A DNA stretch of 64,000 nucleotides from assembly GCF_030403435.1 (NCBI RefSeq), contig NZ_JAUEPH010000004.1, positions 186,001 through 250,000 of the forward strand. Direction: 5' to 3'. Each line of letters starts with the position of its first letter. Within the stretch, counting starts at the first letter, position 1. This stretch comes from Algoriphagus sediminis (GTDB taxonomy: Bacteria; Bacteroidota; Bacteroidia; Cytophagales; Cyclobacteriaceae). Positions 17,985 to 26,893 of this stretch are shown piece after piece. The position numbers and the translations under genes were made by a program. The notes under the pieces were generated by a model that searched no databases, was not told where the DNA came from, and saw only the letters and a program-made list of their open reading frames with translations.

Positions 17985-19931
17985 ATGAAAGCAAAACACT
18001 TTCTATTCCTTTTTCCATTGATTCTGTTGGGTTGTAAAAATGATTCAAATTCACTCAACCAATCGGAAAGTTCTGATGCTGAAACGCAGACCATAGTTTC
18101 CGGACAGCCAGAGACAGCAAAAGATATAGACTATTCACCTCATGTTGGTGAGGACTATCCTACTCAAGCCTTTTTTGGTGACACGCATTTGCATACCAGC
18201 TATTCGTCCGATGCCGGAATGTTCGGAAACACGCTTGGCCCGGCCGACGCCTATCGTTTTGCATTGGGGGAAGAAGTGATAAGCAGTAGCGGAATTCGTG
18301 CTCAACTCCGTCGACCATTGGACTTCCTGGTCATTTCAGACCACGCTGAAAACCTCGGTTTGGCACCAGCCATAAATTCCTCAAATCCAGACCTCCTGGC
18401 AACTGAATTTGGTGCCATGCTCCACGGCCTTGTTAAGAATGGTGGTGAGGAGGGTGCTATGCAGGCCTTTGATTTATTGATGGTAGAACTCGGTAAAAAC
18501 GTAAACCCACTTCCTGAGCTTTCCGGTTTAGTACAGAGCATGTGGAACGAACTTACAGATGCAGCCGAACAGTTCAATCGACCTGGCCACTTTACGGCCT
18601 TAATTGGCTACGAATGGGGGCCAGGGCCCGAGGGTGCGAACCTGCACCGCAATGTTATATTTCGCGGCGACAAGGAAAAAGCCGATCAGATTATACCCTA
18701 CTCGGCCTTTGATAGTGAAGATCCAGAAGATCTTTGGGAATGGATGGCGAATTATGAAAAGCTCACCGGGGACAGAGTGCTGGCTATTCCTCATGGTGGG
18801 AATCTATCCAATGGCTTGATGTTCGATGATGTAACCCAAACAGACAAAAAGCCCATAGACCGCGACTATGCCGAACGGCGCATGCGTTGGGAGCCCCTTT
18901 ACGAAGTGACCCAGATGAAGGGTGATGCGGAAGCGCATCCACTTTTTTCGACGAATGACGAGTTTGCAGATTATGGTAACTGGGATAGGGGAAGTTTTGG
19001 CCCTATACAAAAAACACCTGATATGCTACCAAAGGAATATGCGCGACCGGCTCTGAAAAGAGGTTTGGCGTATGAAGCTAAACTCGGGGTAAACCCGTTT
19101 AAATTTGGTCTTATTGGATCATCAGACGCACATACCTCCCTGGCAACTACTGATGAGGATAATTTTTTTGGCAAGGTCGTTATACTAGAACCATCAGCAA
19201 ATCCCATTCGCTTTGAAGAGGTTGTTGCAGGCAGACCTGGTCCACCAGCAGCCAGAATGTATTCACGTGAGACCCTCGCTTCTGGATTGGCTGGGGTCTG
19301 GGCACGAGAAAATACCCGAGAAGCGCTCTGGGATGCGATGTCTCGAAAAGAGGTTTTTGCTACCACGGGTACGCGTATGAAGGTAAGAGTATTTGGGGGT
19401 TTCGATTTTGTTAAAGATGATCTTTATCGTTCTAACTATGTAAAATACGGTTATGAAAAGGGTGTTCCTATGGGAGGCGACCTGGTACAAGCCCCTGCGG
19501 GCAAAGCTCCAAGCTTTCTAATCGTAGCAACACGAGATCCTGATGGCGCAAACCTTGACAGAGTCCAAATTATAAAAGGGTGGCTGGATGCGTCTGGTGA
19601 AACCCAGGAACGAATTTACGATGTCGCTGTGTCTGGTGGACGTAAAATTGGCAGTAACGGACGGGCCACCGAACCCGTTGGGAATACCGTCAATGTGGAA
19701 GACGCTAGTTATACGAATTCTATCGGAGCTCCAGTTTTAGAAGGGTACTGGACAGACCCAGACTTCGATCCGAGTTTAAGGGCGTTTTATTACATCCGGG
19801 CCTTAGAAATCCCCACTCCGAATTGGACCACATACGACGCCAAAGTATTTGGAATAGAACTTCCGGAAGATGTAGAACCTTATCAGCAAGAACGCGCCTA
19901 CAGTTCTCCTATTTGGTACAGTCCAAATTAA
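17985..19931 (+). CDS. DUF3604 lipoprotein, copy 2
   Basis: 648 residues from the ATG at 17985, which gives a clean lipoprotein signal (MKAKHFLFLFPLILLGC, Cys17); an in-frame TTG nine bases earlier is less likely. Metal-site motifs: GDTHLHTSYSSDA, ISDHAENLG, IPHGGNLSNGLMF and SSDAHTSLATTDEDN. The downstream block WARENTREALWDAMSRK is shared with copies 1 and 3. Codon choice looks more GC-rich (frequent GGC, CGC and CTG) than in its neighbours, which hints at separate acquisition. It begins 45 bases after copy 1. Confidence 0.85.
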   Translation: MKAKHFLFLFPLILLGCKNDSNSLNQSESSDAETQTIVSGQPETAKDIDYSPHVGEDYPTQAFFGDTHLHTSYSSDAGMFGNTLGPADAYRFALGEEVISSSGIRAQLRRPLDFLVISDHAENLGLAPAINSSNPDLLATEFGAMLHGLVKNGGEEGAMQAFDLLMVELGKNVNPLPELSGLVQSMWNELTDAAEQFNRPGHFTALIGYEWGPGPEGANLHRNVIFRGDKEKADQIIPYSAFDSEDPEDLWEWMANYEKLTGDRVLAIPHGGNLSNGLMFDDVTQTDKKPIDRDYAERRMRWEPLYEVTQMKGDAEAHPLFSTNDEFADYGNWDRGSFGPIQKTPDMLPKEYARPALKRGLAYEAKLGVNPFKFGLIGSSDAHTSLATTDEDNFFGKVVILEPSANPIRFEEVVAGRPGPPAARMYSRETLASGLAGVWARENTREALWDAMSRKEVFATTGTRMKVRVFGGFDFVKDDLYRSNYVKYGYEKGVPMGGDLVQAPAGKAPSFLIVATRDPDGANLDRVQIIKGWLDASGETQERIYDVAVSGGRKIGSNGRATEPVGNTVNVEDASYTNSIGAPVLEGYWTDPDFDPSLRAFYYIRALEIPTPNWTTYDAKVFGIELPEDVEPYQQERAYSSPIWYSPN

Positions 19932-20021
19932 ATTTACACTACTACCTAAAATGGACATAATAATCCCGAATAATAAGTTTTTTCTAACTTTAATGAGTAT
20001 AACCATCTAACTGGATTATCC

Positions 20022-21899
20022 ATGAGAGCTTTTCTCTATGTCTTTTTAACTGTCATCTTATTTGGATGTCAACAGGACAAGCAAAAAACCAACGATAAGG
20101 CAACTTCAGAAGCCTCGGGACAAGCTTCAGGAACTCAAGGTATGGAAAGCACGGGTAATGCCACCAATGTTTATTGGGGGGACACGCACCTGCATACCAA
20201 CTTATCCCTAGACGCAGCACTTGGTGGAAACACTCTGGGTCTGGATGAAGCCTACATGTTTGCCAAAGGAGAACAGGTAACTTCCTCTACAGGTCTTTCC
20301 GCTAAATTAAGCAGACCGCTGGATTTTCTGGTGGCGGCAGACCATTCCGATGGGATGGGCTTGTTTCAATCCATTGAGGCAGGTGAAGAATGGATCATGA
20401 ATACGGCACAGGGAAAGCGGTGGAACAGCATGATAAAAAGTGGTGAGGGGGCCGAGGCTTCAGTAGAATTAATCAAGGCCTTTTCTCAAAAAACGATGGA
20501 TATGGAGCCAAATGACCCTGAACTTCAGAAATCGGTATGGTCGATGACGGTAGAAGCTGCCGAGCGCCACAACAATCCCGGTACATTCACCGCTTTTATC
20601 GGTTATGAATGGACCTCTCTTATTGATGGTAATAATATGCACCGTGTCGTGATTTACCGTGATAATAAGGATAAAACGATCAATTATCTCCCCGCCGTCA
20701 CCTATGATGTTCAGGACCCTGAGTCGCTTTGGAAACACTTAAGCGCTTATCAGGAGCAAACAGGCGGTAAGGTTCTGGCTATTCCGCATAATGGTAATTT
20801 GAGCAATGGGCTCATGTTTGCAGAAACAAGAATTAATGGAGAGCCTTTGGATGAGTCCTATGCAAAAGAACGTAGTAAATGGGAACCCCTGTTGGAAGTC
20901 TCGCAGACAAAAGGAGATGGTGAATCGCATCCTTTTTTATCTCCAAATGATGAATTTGCCGATTTTGAAACTTGGGACTTTGGGAATTTGGATTTTAGTG
21001 CCGTAAAGACCAAAGACATGTTGGAACACGAATATGCCCGTTCTGCACTGAAACTAGGTCTTAAATTTAAAAACGAACTGGGTACCAACCCTTTTAAATT
21101 TGGGCTTGTTGGAAGTACCGATTCACACACCTCTCTATCGACTGCAGATGATAATAATTTCTATGGCAAAACTCCACATGCTGAAGGAGGTGCGGATCGC
21201 TGGAAAAAACCGTTTATGGCATCCGATAAGGGCACCATATACGACTGGCAATCTGTTGCTTCTGGTTATGCCGCAGTTTGGGCAAGGGAAAATACAAGAG
21301 AAGCCCTATGGGATGCCATGAAACGCAAAGAAACCTATGCCACCACCGGAACAAGAATGACAGTAAGGTTTTTCGGCAGCTTTGATTATAACCAGGACGA
21401 TTTAGATAATTTGGTTGATAAAGGCTATGAAAAAGGAGTTCCTATGGGTGGAGATATCTCTAATGCCGATGGGAAAAGCCCAAGTTTCATGATACATGCG
21501 GTTATGGATCCAGAAGGTGGAAGCTTAGACCGTGTTCAGGTAGTAAAAGGATGGGCCAATGCCGATGGAACGCTGGGAGAACAAGTGTACGATGTTGATT
21601 GGAGCGGAGATCGAAAAATTGGCAGTAATGGCAAATTGCCAGCCGTACCCAATACGGTTGATTTAGAAGACGGTTCCTGGGACAATGCTACAGGGGCTAC
21701 AGAATTAAAAACCTTTTGGACAGATCCTGACTTTGATCCTGCTATGGAAGCTTTCTATTATGTGAGGGTACTGGAAATCCCGACCCCGAGATGGACACTT
21801 TATGACCAACTGAAGTACAATATTAAAATGGATGATGAGGTGCCCTTGACCACTCAGGAAAGGGCCTACACCTCACCGATCTGGTACAGTCCAAATTAA
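20022..21899 (+). CDS. DUF3604 lipoprotein, copy 3
   Basis: 625 residues. The lipoprotein signal ends at VILFGC (Cys16) and is followed by a Ser/Ala/Gly-rich linker. PHP-like motifs: GDTHLHTNLSLDA, AADHSDGMG, IPHNGNLSNGLMF and STDSHTSLSTADDNN. The C-terminal half has the shared GTRMTVRFFGSFDY block and ends YTSPIWYSPN, nearly identical to the end of copy 2 (YSSPIWYSPN). It lies 90 bases after copy 2 and 59 bases before the parvulin gene. The reaction is unknown; a metal-dependent phosphoesterase acting at the cell envelope is inferred from the PHP-like fold. Confidence 0.85.
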   Translation: MRAFLYVFLTVILFGCQQDKQKTNDKATSEASGQASGTQGMESTGNATNVYWGDTHLHTNLSLDAALGGNTLGLDEAYMFAKGEQVTSSTGLSAKLSRPLDFLVAADHSDGMGLFQSIEAGEEWIMNTAQGKRWNSMIKSGEGAEASVELIKAFSQKTMDMEPNDPELQKSVWSMTVEAAERHNNPGTFTAFIGYEWTSLIDGNNMHRVVIYRDNKDKTINYLPAVTYDVQDPESLWKHLSAYQEQTGGKVLAIPHNGNLSNGLMFAETRINGEPLDESYAKERSKWEPLLEVSQTKGDGESHPFLSPNDEFADFETWDFGNLDFSAVKTKDMLEHEYARSALKLGLKFKNELGTNPFKFGLVGSTDSHTSLSTADDNNFYGKTPHAEGGADRWKKPFMASDKGTIYDWQSVASGYAAVWARENTREALWDAMKRKETYATTGTRMTVRFFGSFDYNQDDLDNLVDKGYEKGVPMGGDISNADGKSPSFMIHAVMDPEGGSLDRVQVVKGWANADGTLGEQVYDVDWSGDRKIGSNGKLPAVPNTVDLEDGSWDNATGATELKTFWTDPDFDPAMEAFYYVRVLEIPTPRWTLYDQLKYNIKMDDEVPLTTQERAYTSPIWYSPN

Positions 21900-21958
21900 A
21901 ACATTGATAACTACAAATTAAAAACTCTCATTTTTTGAGGGCTTTTTCAATAACTCTA

Positions 21959-22840
21959 ATGAAGCAACTACTAAAAGAACCCCTACTCCATTTTATTGGT
22001 TTGGGATTATTGATTTTTATAGTGTACGGCCTCGTTGCTAAGGACGAAACTGATGAAAACACCATTGTTTTTGATTCCTATGATTTAAATAGCCTTCTAA
22101 GCAAATGGGAATTACAATGGAAACGTCCACCTACCGAAGAAGAGCTGAAAGGCATTCTTGAGACAAACATTAAACAGGAATTGTTTTATCAGGAGGCTTT
22201 AAAGATGAATCTGGACCACAACGATGAGATCATCAAAAGAAGGCTTTCTCAAAAAATGGAATTCCTAAGTAATGATCTGGTGAGTATGCAACCGCCTACG
22301 GACGAGGAATTAACCGCGTATTATTCGCTGAAAATGAATAATTATTTAACGAATTATAAGTACACATTACATTATGTAAATTATTCATTTGATAAAAATA
22401 AACAACCTTTTCAGGTCGCTTCCAAAGCGTTGAGCCAAGCAAATAAAGACCAATTAGCCTCACTTAGGGGTGCTGGTGACCCCTTGCCTTTTCCCAACTA
22501 TTTTGAGAATAGTGACGAGTTGAGCATAAGAAAAACGCTTGGTAGTTCTTTTACCGACACATTAAGAGTAATAGACACAAATGTCTGGACAGGGCCAATA
22601 CAGTCTGGATTTGGATTCCACTTGGTATACATCACTGATCGAAAGCAGCCAGCACCAATACCTTTAGAACAGATTAAAGAACGTGTATTGAATGACTACA
22701 ACTATGATCGACAACTCAAGCTGGATTCTGCTTTGTATAATGAGATAAAAAAACAATACTCGTTTGAGTTGGATCTCAATGAGGAAGAATTTGATCCCGA
22801 GATCATTGAACTTGTAGAATCTACATTAAAAGGCACCTGA
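21959..22840 (+). CDS. Membrane-anchored PpiC-type peptidyl-prolyl isomerase
   Basis: 293 residues from the ATG at 21959 (MKQLLKEPLLHFIGLG); an in-frame TTG at 21935 would add eight residues but overlaps a hairpin-like CTCTCA/TGAGGG element. One N-terminal membrane helix (about 10-28) is followed by a SurA-N-like helical part (TEEELKGILETNIKQELFYQ) and a parvulin-like domain whose end is recognisable (GPIQSGFGFHLVYI, about residues 218-231). It probably folds exported proteins. The stop is 2 bases before the hupE-like start, so they are coupled. DUF3604, PpiC and HupE genes appear together in other marine bacteria to my knowledge, which supports a functional link. Confidence 0.78.
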   Translation: MKQLLKEPLLHFIGLGLLIFIVYGLVAKDETDENTIVFDSYDLNSLLSKWELQWKRPPTEEELKGILETNIKQELFYQEALKMNLDHNDEIIKRRLSQKMEFLSNDLVSMQPPTDEELTAYYSLKMNNYLTNYKYTLHYVNYSFDKNKQPFQVASKALSQANKDQLASLRGAGDPLPFPNYFENSDELSIRKTLGSSFTDTLRVIDTNVWTGPIQSGFGFHLVYITDRKQPAPIPLEQIKERVLNDYNYDRQLKLDSALYNEIKKQYSFELDLNEEEFDPEIIELVESTLKGT

Positions 22841-22842
22841 GA

Positions 22843-23832
22843 ATGAAAACACTCAGATTATTTTTGCTCTTCGTTCTTCTGGGACTAAACCTCAAAGTAT
22901 GCGCACATGAGATCAGGCCAGCTTACTTGCAACTTGTGCAGATCGACGAAACCAGCTTTGAAATATATTGGAAAGTACCAATGTTAGGCGATTTGGTCCC
23001 AAAGATCAATCCGGTATTCCCTTCAGGTTTTCAGCTAGAAAGCCTCAATCTTCCAAATCGAACAGCCGGATCAGTTATTTACAGCTATCGCTTAACTTCA
23101 GATAAGACCTTAGCTGGGCAGCAGCTTTATATTGATGGCTTAAATAAAACACTTATTGATGCCCTACTTACAATCACTTACCTCAACGGGGAAACAGTCA
23201 GTGTGCTGCTGCAACCGGATAAAGATACCATCATTATTCCGGGGGAATCCAAGCTCATTGATATTATTCAAACCTACACCATACTCGGCATTGAACATAT
23301 TCTTTTGGGAATAGATCACCTGCTTTTTGTTCTGGCACTTATTCTTATTGTCAAGGGCAATTGGAAGATAATCAAGACTGTCACTGCCTTTACTCTAGCT
23401 CATAGCATCACTTTAAGTGCAGCAGCTTTAGGTTTGGTTTTTATTCCAGGGCCTCCTGTAGAAGCTGTGATCGCCTTGAGCATTGTATTTCTTGCTTTAG
23501 AAATAGTCGCAAATCAAAATGGAAAAGAGACCCTAACCAGCAAACAGCCCTGGATCGTAGCATTTACGTTTGGCTTACTTCATGGATTTGGCTTCGCTGG
23601 AGCATTAAGTGATATAGGACTCCCCCAGCAAAATATCCCTTGGGCTTTAGGGTTTTTCAATGTCGGGGTTGAGCTGGGTCAGATTCTTTTTATCCTTGTG
23701 GTATTGGGTATATTAAGGATCTTGGCAATCTATAAAAATTGGTCACCTAAGTTAAAGTTGGTCCCTCCTTATCTAATAGGATCCATCGCTTGTTTCTGGC
23801 TGGTAGAGCGGATTTTATCCTTTTTTAATTAG
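22843..23832 (+). CDS. HupE/UreJ-family membrane protein with N-terminal extracytoplasmic domain
   Basis: 329 residues. The signal peptide is cleaved near CAHEIRP. An extracytoplasmic domain spans about 25-130, then six membrane helices (about 145-325) carry the HupE/UreJ signature: HILLGIDHLLFVLALILIV, FTLAHSITLSAA, LLHGFGFAGAL and FFNVGVELGQ. The conserved His/Asp residues are thought to move nickel or cobalt in the HupE/UreJ family. No hydrogenase or urease gene is nearby, so the metal here may serve the DUF3604 proteins; that is inference. It is the last gene of the run. Confidence 0.82.
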   Translation: MKTLRLFLLFVLLGLNLKVCAHEIRPAYLQLVQIDETSFEIYWKVPMLGDLVPKINPVFPSGFQLESLNLPNRTAGSVIYSYRLTSDKTLAGQQLYIDGLNKTLIDALLTITYLNGETVSVLLQPDKDTIIIPGESKLIDIIQTYTILGIEHILLGIDHLLFVLALILIVKGNWKIIKTVTAFTLAHSITLSAAALGLVFIPGPPVEAVIALSIVFLALEIVANQNGKETLTSKQPWIVAFTFGLLHGFGFAGALSDIGLPQQNIPWALGFFNVGVELGQILFILVVLGILRILAIYKNWSPKLKLVPPYLIGSIACFWLVERILSFFN

Positions 23833-23948
23833 CAGGTGTATTTGTAGCTATCAGAAATCTAATTCCCTGATTTTGGTCGTATTTTAACTATATCCAGTAG
23901 TTCGGAGTTGAGCTACTAATCCTTTTTATTAAACTAATAGAAAATCAA

Positions 23949-24530
23949 ATGATCCCTAACCTCAAAAACTCTTTAACTCTATTCCTTGCCATTCTCCTAC
24001 TTGGGCTTCCAGAAATAAGCAATGCTCAGACTTCTATTTCCATGTCTGCGGTAGAAAGCAGGAAAGAAGTATCCATGGCTGAGGCTACAGGAAAAAGATC
24101 AGATGGTGTGTATCGCTACTATGCAAAAGGTGAAAACAAGCCCTTTACAGGAGCTCTCTTTGCCAAATACCCGAATGGCAATTACTCCTCATAGCAGGAG
24201 TATGTGAATGGTATCGGTCAGGGTAAGTGGATCAACTATTACGAAAACGGCAATTACAAGGAAATCGGTCACTATGAAGAAAATCGGGTGGAAGGCCCCA
24301 TCCAAAAGTTCCATGAAAACGGCAATCTAAAAGCTGAAGGAGAGTATAAAGATTGGAGAATTCGAATTGGTGAATGGAGGTACTTCGATGAAGATGGCAA
24401 GCTTCTGTATTCGGAAGACTATGGCGAAAAAGGCAGCATTTCTGAAGTTCAGGCTTACTATGATCGCGGGGATATTTCCTACAGCTGGTACTATGATATT
24501 TTGGAGAAGAATGGATTTGAGCTGCGCTGA
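23949..24530 (+). pseudogene. YwqK-family (MORN-like repeat) protein interrupted by an in-frame TAG
   Basis: A 194-codon frame starting at ATG 23949 is broken by TAG at 24192-24194, and reading resumes in the same frame to the TGA at 24528-24530. Before the stop are a signal peptide (LGLPEISNAQT) and one repeat unit (YPNGNYSS). After it come further units such as WINYYENGNYKE and FHENGNLKAEGEYK, typical of YwqK antitoxin-like and MORN-type repeats. The repeats continue without a shift across the stop, so a single substitution explains the break. Either a real pseudogene, a sequencing error or stop readthrough; the two broken neighbours favour decay. Confidence 0.75.
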
Positions 24531-24532
24531 GT

Positions 24533-24640
24533 CTTAAGTTGGACCCCTTTGGCTTTTAAGCAGAAGACTTTTACTTAAAAATTGGCTACAAAACCATCGG
24601 AGAAATCAGAGAATATATAAAAGGACACAGAAGAATATAG
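24533..24640 (+). pseudogene. Remnant of a GNAT acetyltransferase C-terminus
   Basis: In the frame of base 24539 the sequence reads LDPFGF, a TAA stop (24557-24559), then AEDFYLKIGYKTIGEI followed by REYIKGHRRI and TAG at 24638. This matches the usual GNAT ending (DxFxFQAxxFYxKxGYxxxGxxxxYxxGHxRxxL), with the Gln codon position occupied by the stop. The catalytic N-terminal two-thirds is absent; the YwqK pseudogene occupies that space. It is a decayed fragment with no coding capacity of its own. Confidence 0.65.
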
Positions 24641-24727
24641 TGTTAAAATATACTAGTGAAATAGAATTGAAGCTAGACTTGTTTGGCATCCTACTTGTTC
24701 GATGTTGTCTACACAAATTTTAGCAAA

Positions 24728-25158
24728 TTGAAACCTACCTATTCAAGCATAGTAACTTTGATTGTTTCCTTATCAATCTTATTAATCAGCTCTTTCACCT
24801 GTTCTGAAAATGATAATGATTTATCAGTAAATATCACTGTCAATGAGGCCCACAAGGAGATATCAGTGGTGACTTTACCGGGAATGGCGGAAGCGGAGAA
24901 CGTACTATTTCTTGGATAAATAATTTATCCACAGCAGATTATAATGCTGACATCACAGCTGAATTTCCAGGTAAATTTCAGATGATCGTGAGGGATGATG
25001 CTGGAATGATCGTGCTGGATAGAAGTATAGAGGGGGGTAGAGAGCCAAACAGTATTTATGGGGTGACTTCACCTGGCCAACCAGGAAATTGGACAGTAAC
25101 CATTCTTCTAACTTCCTTCATTGGGGATGGAAGCTACTCGTTGAGTGAAGGAGATTAA
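24728..25158 (+). pseudogene. Frameshifted lipoprotein of unknown function
   Basis: The 5' frame gives a lipoprotein signal (IVSLSILLISSFTC) starting at a TTG (24728; no ATG available), then SVNITVNE. The reading then jumps to the frame one base earlier, which encodes GPQGDISGDFTGNGGSGERT, continues with WINNLSTADYNADITAEFPG and ends at TAA 25156-25158. Restoring one G near 24846-24848 (GAGGGCCC for GAGGCCC) joins the two as NEGPQGD. The product would be about 143 residues, a beta-rich secreted domain not assigned to a family. Loss of ATG plus a 1-base deletion indicates decay, though a base-call error in a G run is possible for the shift. Confidence 0.6.
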
Positions 25159-25760
25159 ATCTCGTATTTCAAAGCACTCATTCTTAAATTCAGGTATTCA
25201 TTAACCAGTCCTTTTAGGGACATTTGATGTTCTTCAACTTGTGAGGAATCGGTAATCATACTCATCACAAAATGGCGATCTAGTGCCAGTAAAAGAGGAA
25301 GATTAAACTTTCGAAATGTACCCTGAGCCATTCCCTTCTGATAGACTTTTTCAAAATTTGCTAAGAGGCTATTGATGAAGTTTTCCACTATCCCCCAACT
25401 TTCGGGAAAGTATTTCTGTATTTGTTCCAAAAACTGAATTGATATTCCCTCCAGTCCTTCACTGATTTTGAAAAGCATAGACCTGAATACTTTTTCCATA
25501 TCCTCTCCTTCTATAGCTTCAGGAGAAACTAGAAAGGACATGTCTTCTAGGTACAAAATAATAGAGGTCTGATAGATTTCTTCCTTGGTGGAGAAATAGG
25601 AGTAAATGGTGCTTTTGCTTTTGCCCATAAGGGCAACCAACTCATCTAAAGTCAGATTCTCAATATCCTTATCCTGTAATAACGGAATTAAGCCCTTCAC
25701 CCATTTTTTGGCTTTCTTGGTAAGTTCCTTTCTCTCCCGATTTAATGCCTTTCTACCCAT
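25155..25760 (-). CDS. TetR-family regulator of the alkB operon
   Basis: 201 residues. An N-terminal helix-turn-helix of TetR type (about 28-70) contains LTLDELVALMGKSKSTIYSYF in two parts (LTLDELVALMG, then KSKSTIYSYFSTKEEIY). The C-terminal helices form the ligand and dimer domain. The gene starts 12 bases after the alkB stop and is likely co-transcribed with it. A perfect palindrome over the alkB promoter -7 element is the obvious target, giving autoregulation of the whole operon. The inducer may be an alkane, alcohol or fatty acid, which is inference. Its stop overlaps the end of the convergent lipoprotein pseudogene by 4 bases. Confidence 0.85.
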   Translation of the reverse strand: MGRKALNRERKELTKKAKKWVKGLIPLLQDKDIENLTLDELVALMGKSKSTIYSYFSTKEEIYQTSIILYLEDMSFLVSPEAIEGEDMEKVFRSMLFKISEGLEGISIQFLEQIQKYFPESWGIVENFINSLLANFEKVYQKGMAQGTFRKFNLPLLLALDRHFVMSMITDSSQVEEHQMSLKGLVNEYLNLRMSALKYEI

Positions 25761-25772
25761 GGCAACAAGTAC

Positions 25773-26834
25773 TTATGAAGTCTGGAGTATAGTCTCTTTT
25801 ACCTTTTTCACTCTAGGATTCATTACCGCAAACCAAAGCGGTGGAACCGTAGAAAGGATCATCATTCCAGGATAGCCTGTCGGCATCTGAGGAGATTTTT
25901 CCATATGACGGAGAATCTGGTATTTCCTGCTTGCAATAAAGTGGTGGTCAGAATGTCTGGACAGTTCAAAAAGATGCAATCGTCCTACCATATGATCCGA
26001 ATTCCAGGAATGATGAGGCATTACGCGCTCGTATCTATCGCCCTTTTTATTTCTCATCAACCCATAATGTTCGATATAATTAACTGTTTCGAGTAACAAA
26101 TGACCTACCAAAGCAGCAAGTAAAAAATAGCCCACCATGGAAATACCAAAGAAATACCCAATAGCTACAATGAGACCAATCTGAATCAAATGATCTGTTA
26201 TCATTTGATTCTTGAGAGACCAAAAGGGAATACCCTTTCTTTTAAGTCGTTGACTTTCCAATTTCCAGGCCATGGCATAAACTCCTGTTATAGATCGAAA
26301 CCAAAAGAAATAAAGTGGCTCACCAAACTTTGCTGTGGCTGGATCCTCTGGGGTGCTCACCATTTTATGATGATGAAGATTATGCTCATGCATAAAATGC
26401 ATATTCAAAGAGGTCATTAGGTTGATTTTAGCTAGGCTGCGCTCCCAGGACTTCTTTCTATGCCCCAGCTCGTGACCGACATTAATTCCAATAATCCCAC
26501 AGCAAAGTCCCATGGATAGAGTTCTACCTGCTTTGTCTACCAACGTCAAACCGACTTCATGCATGGAAAAGAGAAAATACAAAAGAGTAAAAAGCTGAAT
26601 GGGTACCATCATATAGATTAAAATATCATAGAGCACATTATCCAGCTGAGTCGCCTCCTCACCTTTGTCGAAATTACTTCTGTCCGCAGAAATCAGAAGC
26701 TCTGACAAAGGAATCATCATGAAAATATAGACAAAGGGGAAAAACGTCACCCAACCATGAGAGTTAAAGCTTATCCAGGTCAAAATTGGAAGAATAAATC
26801 CAACAGAATATTTAAGCGCCTTTAATCCTTTCAT
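25773..26834 (-). CDS. alkB: Alkane 1-monooxygenase (membrane di-iron hydroxylase)
   Basis: 353 residues, with about six membrane helices. All histidine clusters of the AlkB family are present: HELGHRKKS near residue 120, HEHNLHHHKM near 150, the NYIEHYGL motif near 265 and LSRHSDHHF near 295. These bind the di-iron centre that hydroxylates the terminal carbon of medium or long n-alkanes, with electrons from rubredoxin. No rubredoxin or rubredoxin reductase gene lies in the window, so these must be elsewhere. The promoter and a TetR-type palindrome lie 45-75 bases upstream. Related fatty-acid or xylene hydroxylases share the His boxes, but the NYIEHYGL motif favours AlkB. Confidence 0.88.
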   Translation of the reverse strand: MKGLKALKYSVGFILPILTWISFNSHGWVTFFPFVYIFMMIPLSELLISADRSNFDKGEEATQLDNVLYDILIYMMVPIQLFTLLYFLFSMHEVGLTLVDKAGRTLSMGLCCGIIGINVGHELGHRKKSWERSLAKINLMTSLNMHFMHEHNLHHHKMVSTPEDPATAKFGEPLYFFWFRSITGVYAMAWKLESQRLKRKGIPFWSLKNQMITDHLIQIGLIVAIGYFFGISMVGYFLLAALVGHLLLETVNYIEHYGLMRNKKGDRYERVMPHHSWNSDHMVGRLHLFELSRHSDHHFIASRKYQILRHMEKSPQMPTGYPGMMILSTVPPLWFAVMNPRVKKVKETILQTS

Positions 26835-26863
26835 TTCCTTTTTATTAATTTGAATAACACATA

Positions 26864-26893
26864 ATCGAACTATTGATACAAAAATAGTTCGAT
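26864..26893. promoter_or_regulatory. Perfect palindrome, candidate TetR operator of alkB
   Basis: ATCGAACTATT (26864-26874) and AATAGTTCGAT (26883-26893) are perfect inverted copies with an 8-base spacer. The right arm covers the -7 element of the alkB promoter, so a bound repressor would block RNA polymerase. The TetR gene co-transcribed with alkB is the likely binder. Confidence 0.7.

Noticed and set aside
21922..21949. Terminator-like CTCTCA/TGAGGG with T run before the parvulin gene
   Set aside because: Short stem with a G-T pair; too weak to claim that it separates the DUF3604 and PpiC genes.
24535..24640. Possible end of an IS3-family transposase (YKTIGEI resembles NYKT-EE endings)
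   Set aside because: The FYLKIGYKTIGEI-YIKGH pattern with DPFGF before it fits the GNAT C-terminus much better, and no terminal inverted repeats were seen.
25606..25875. Plus-strand open frame opposite tetR and alkB
   Set aside because: Shadow of two well-supported minus-strand genes; no motif, signal or start context.
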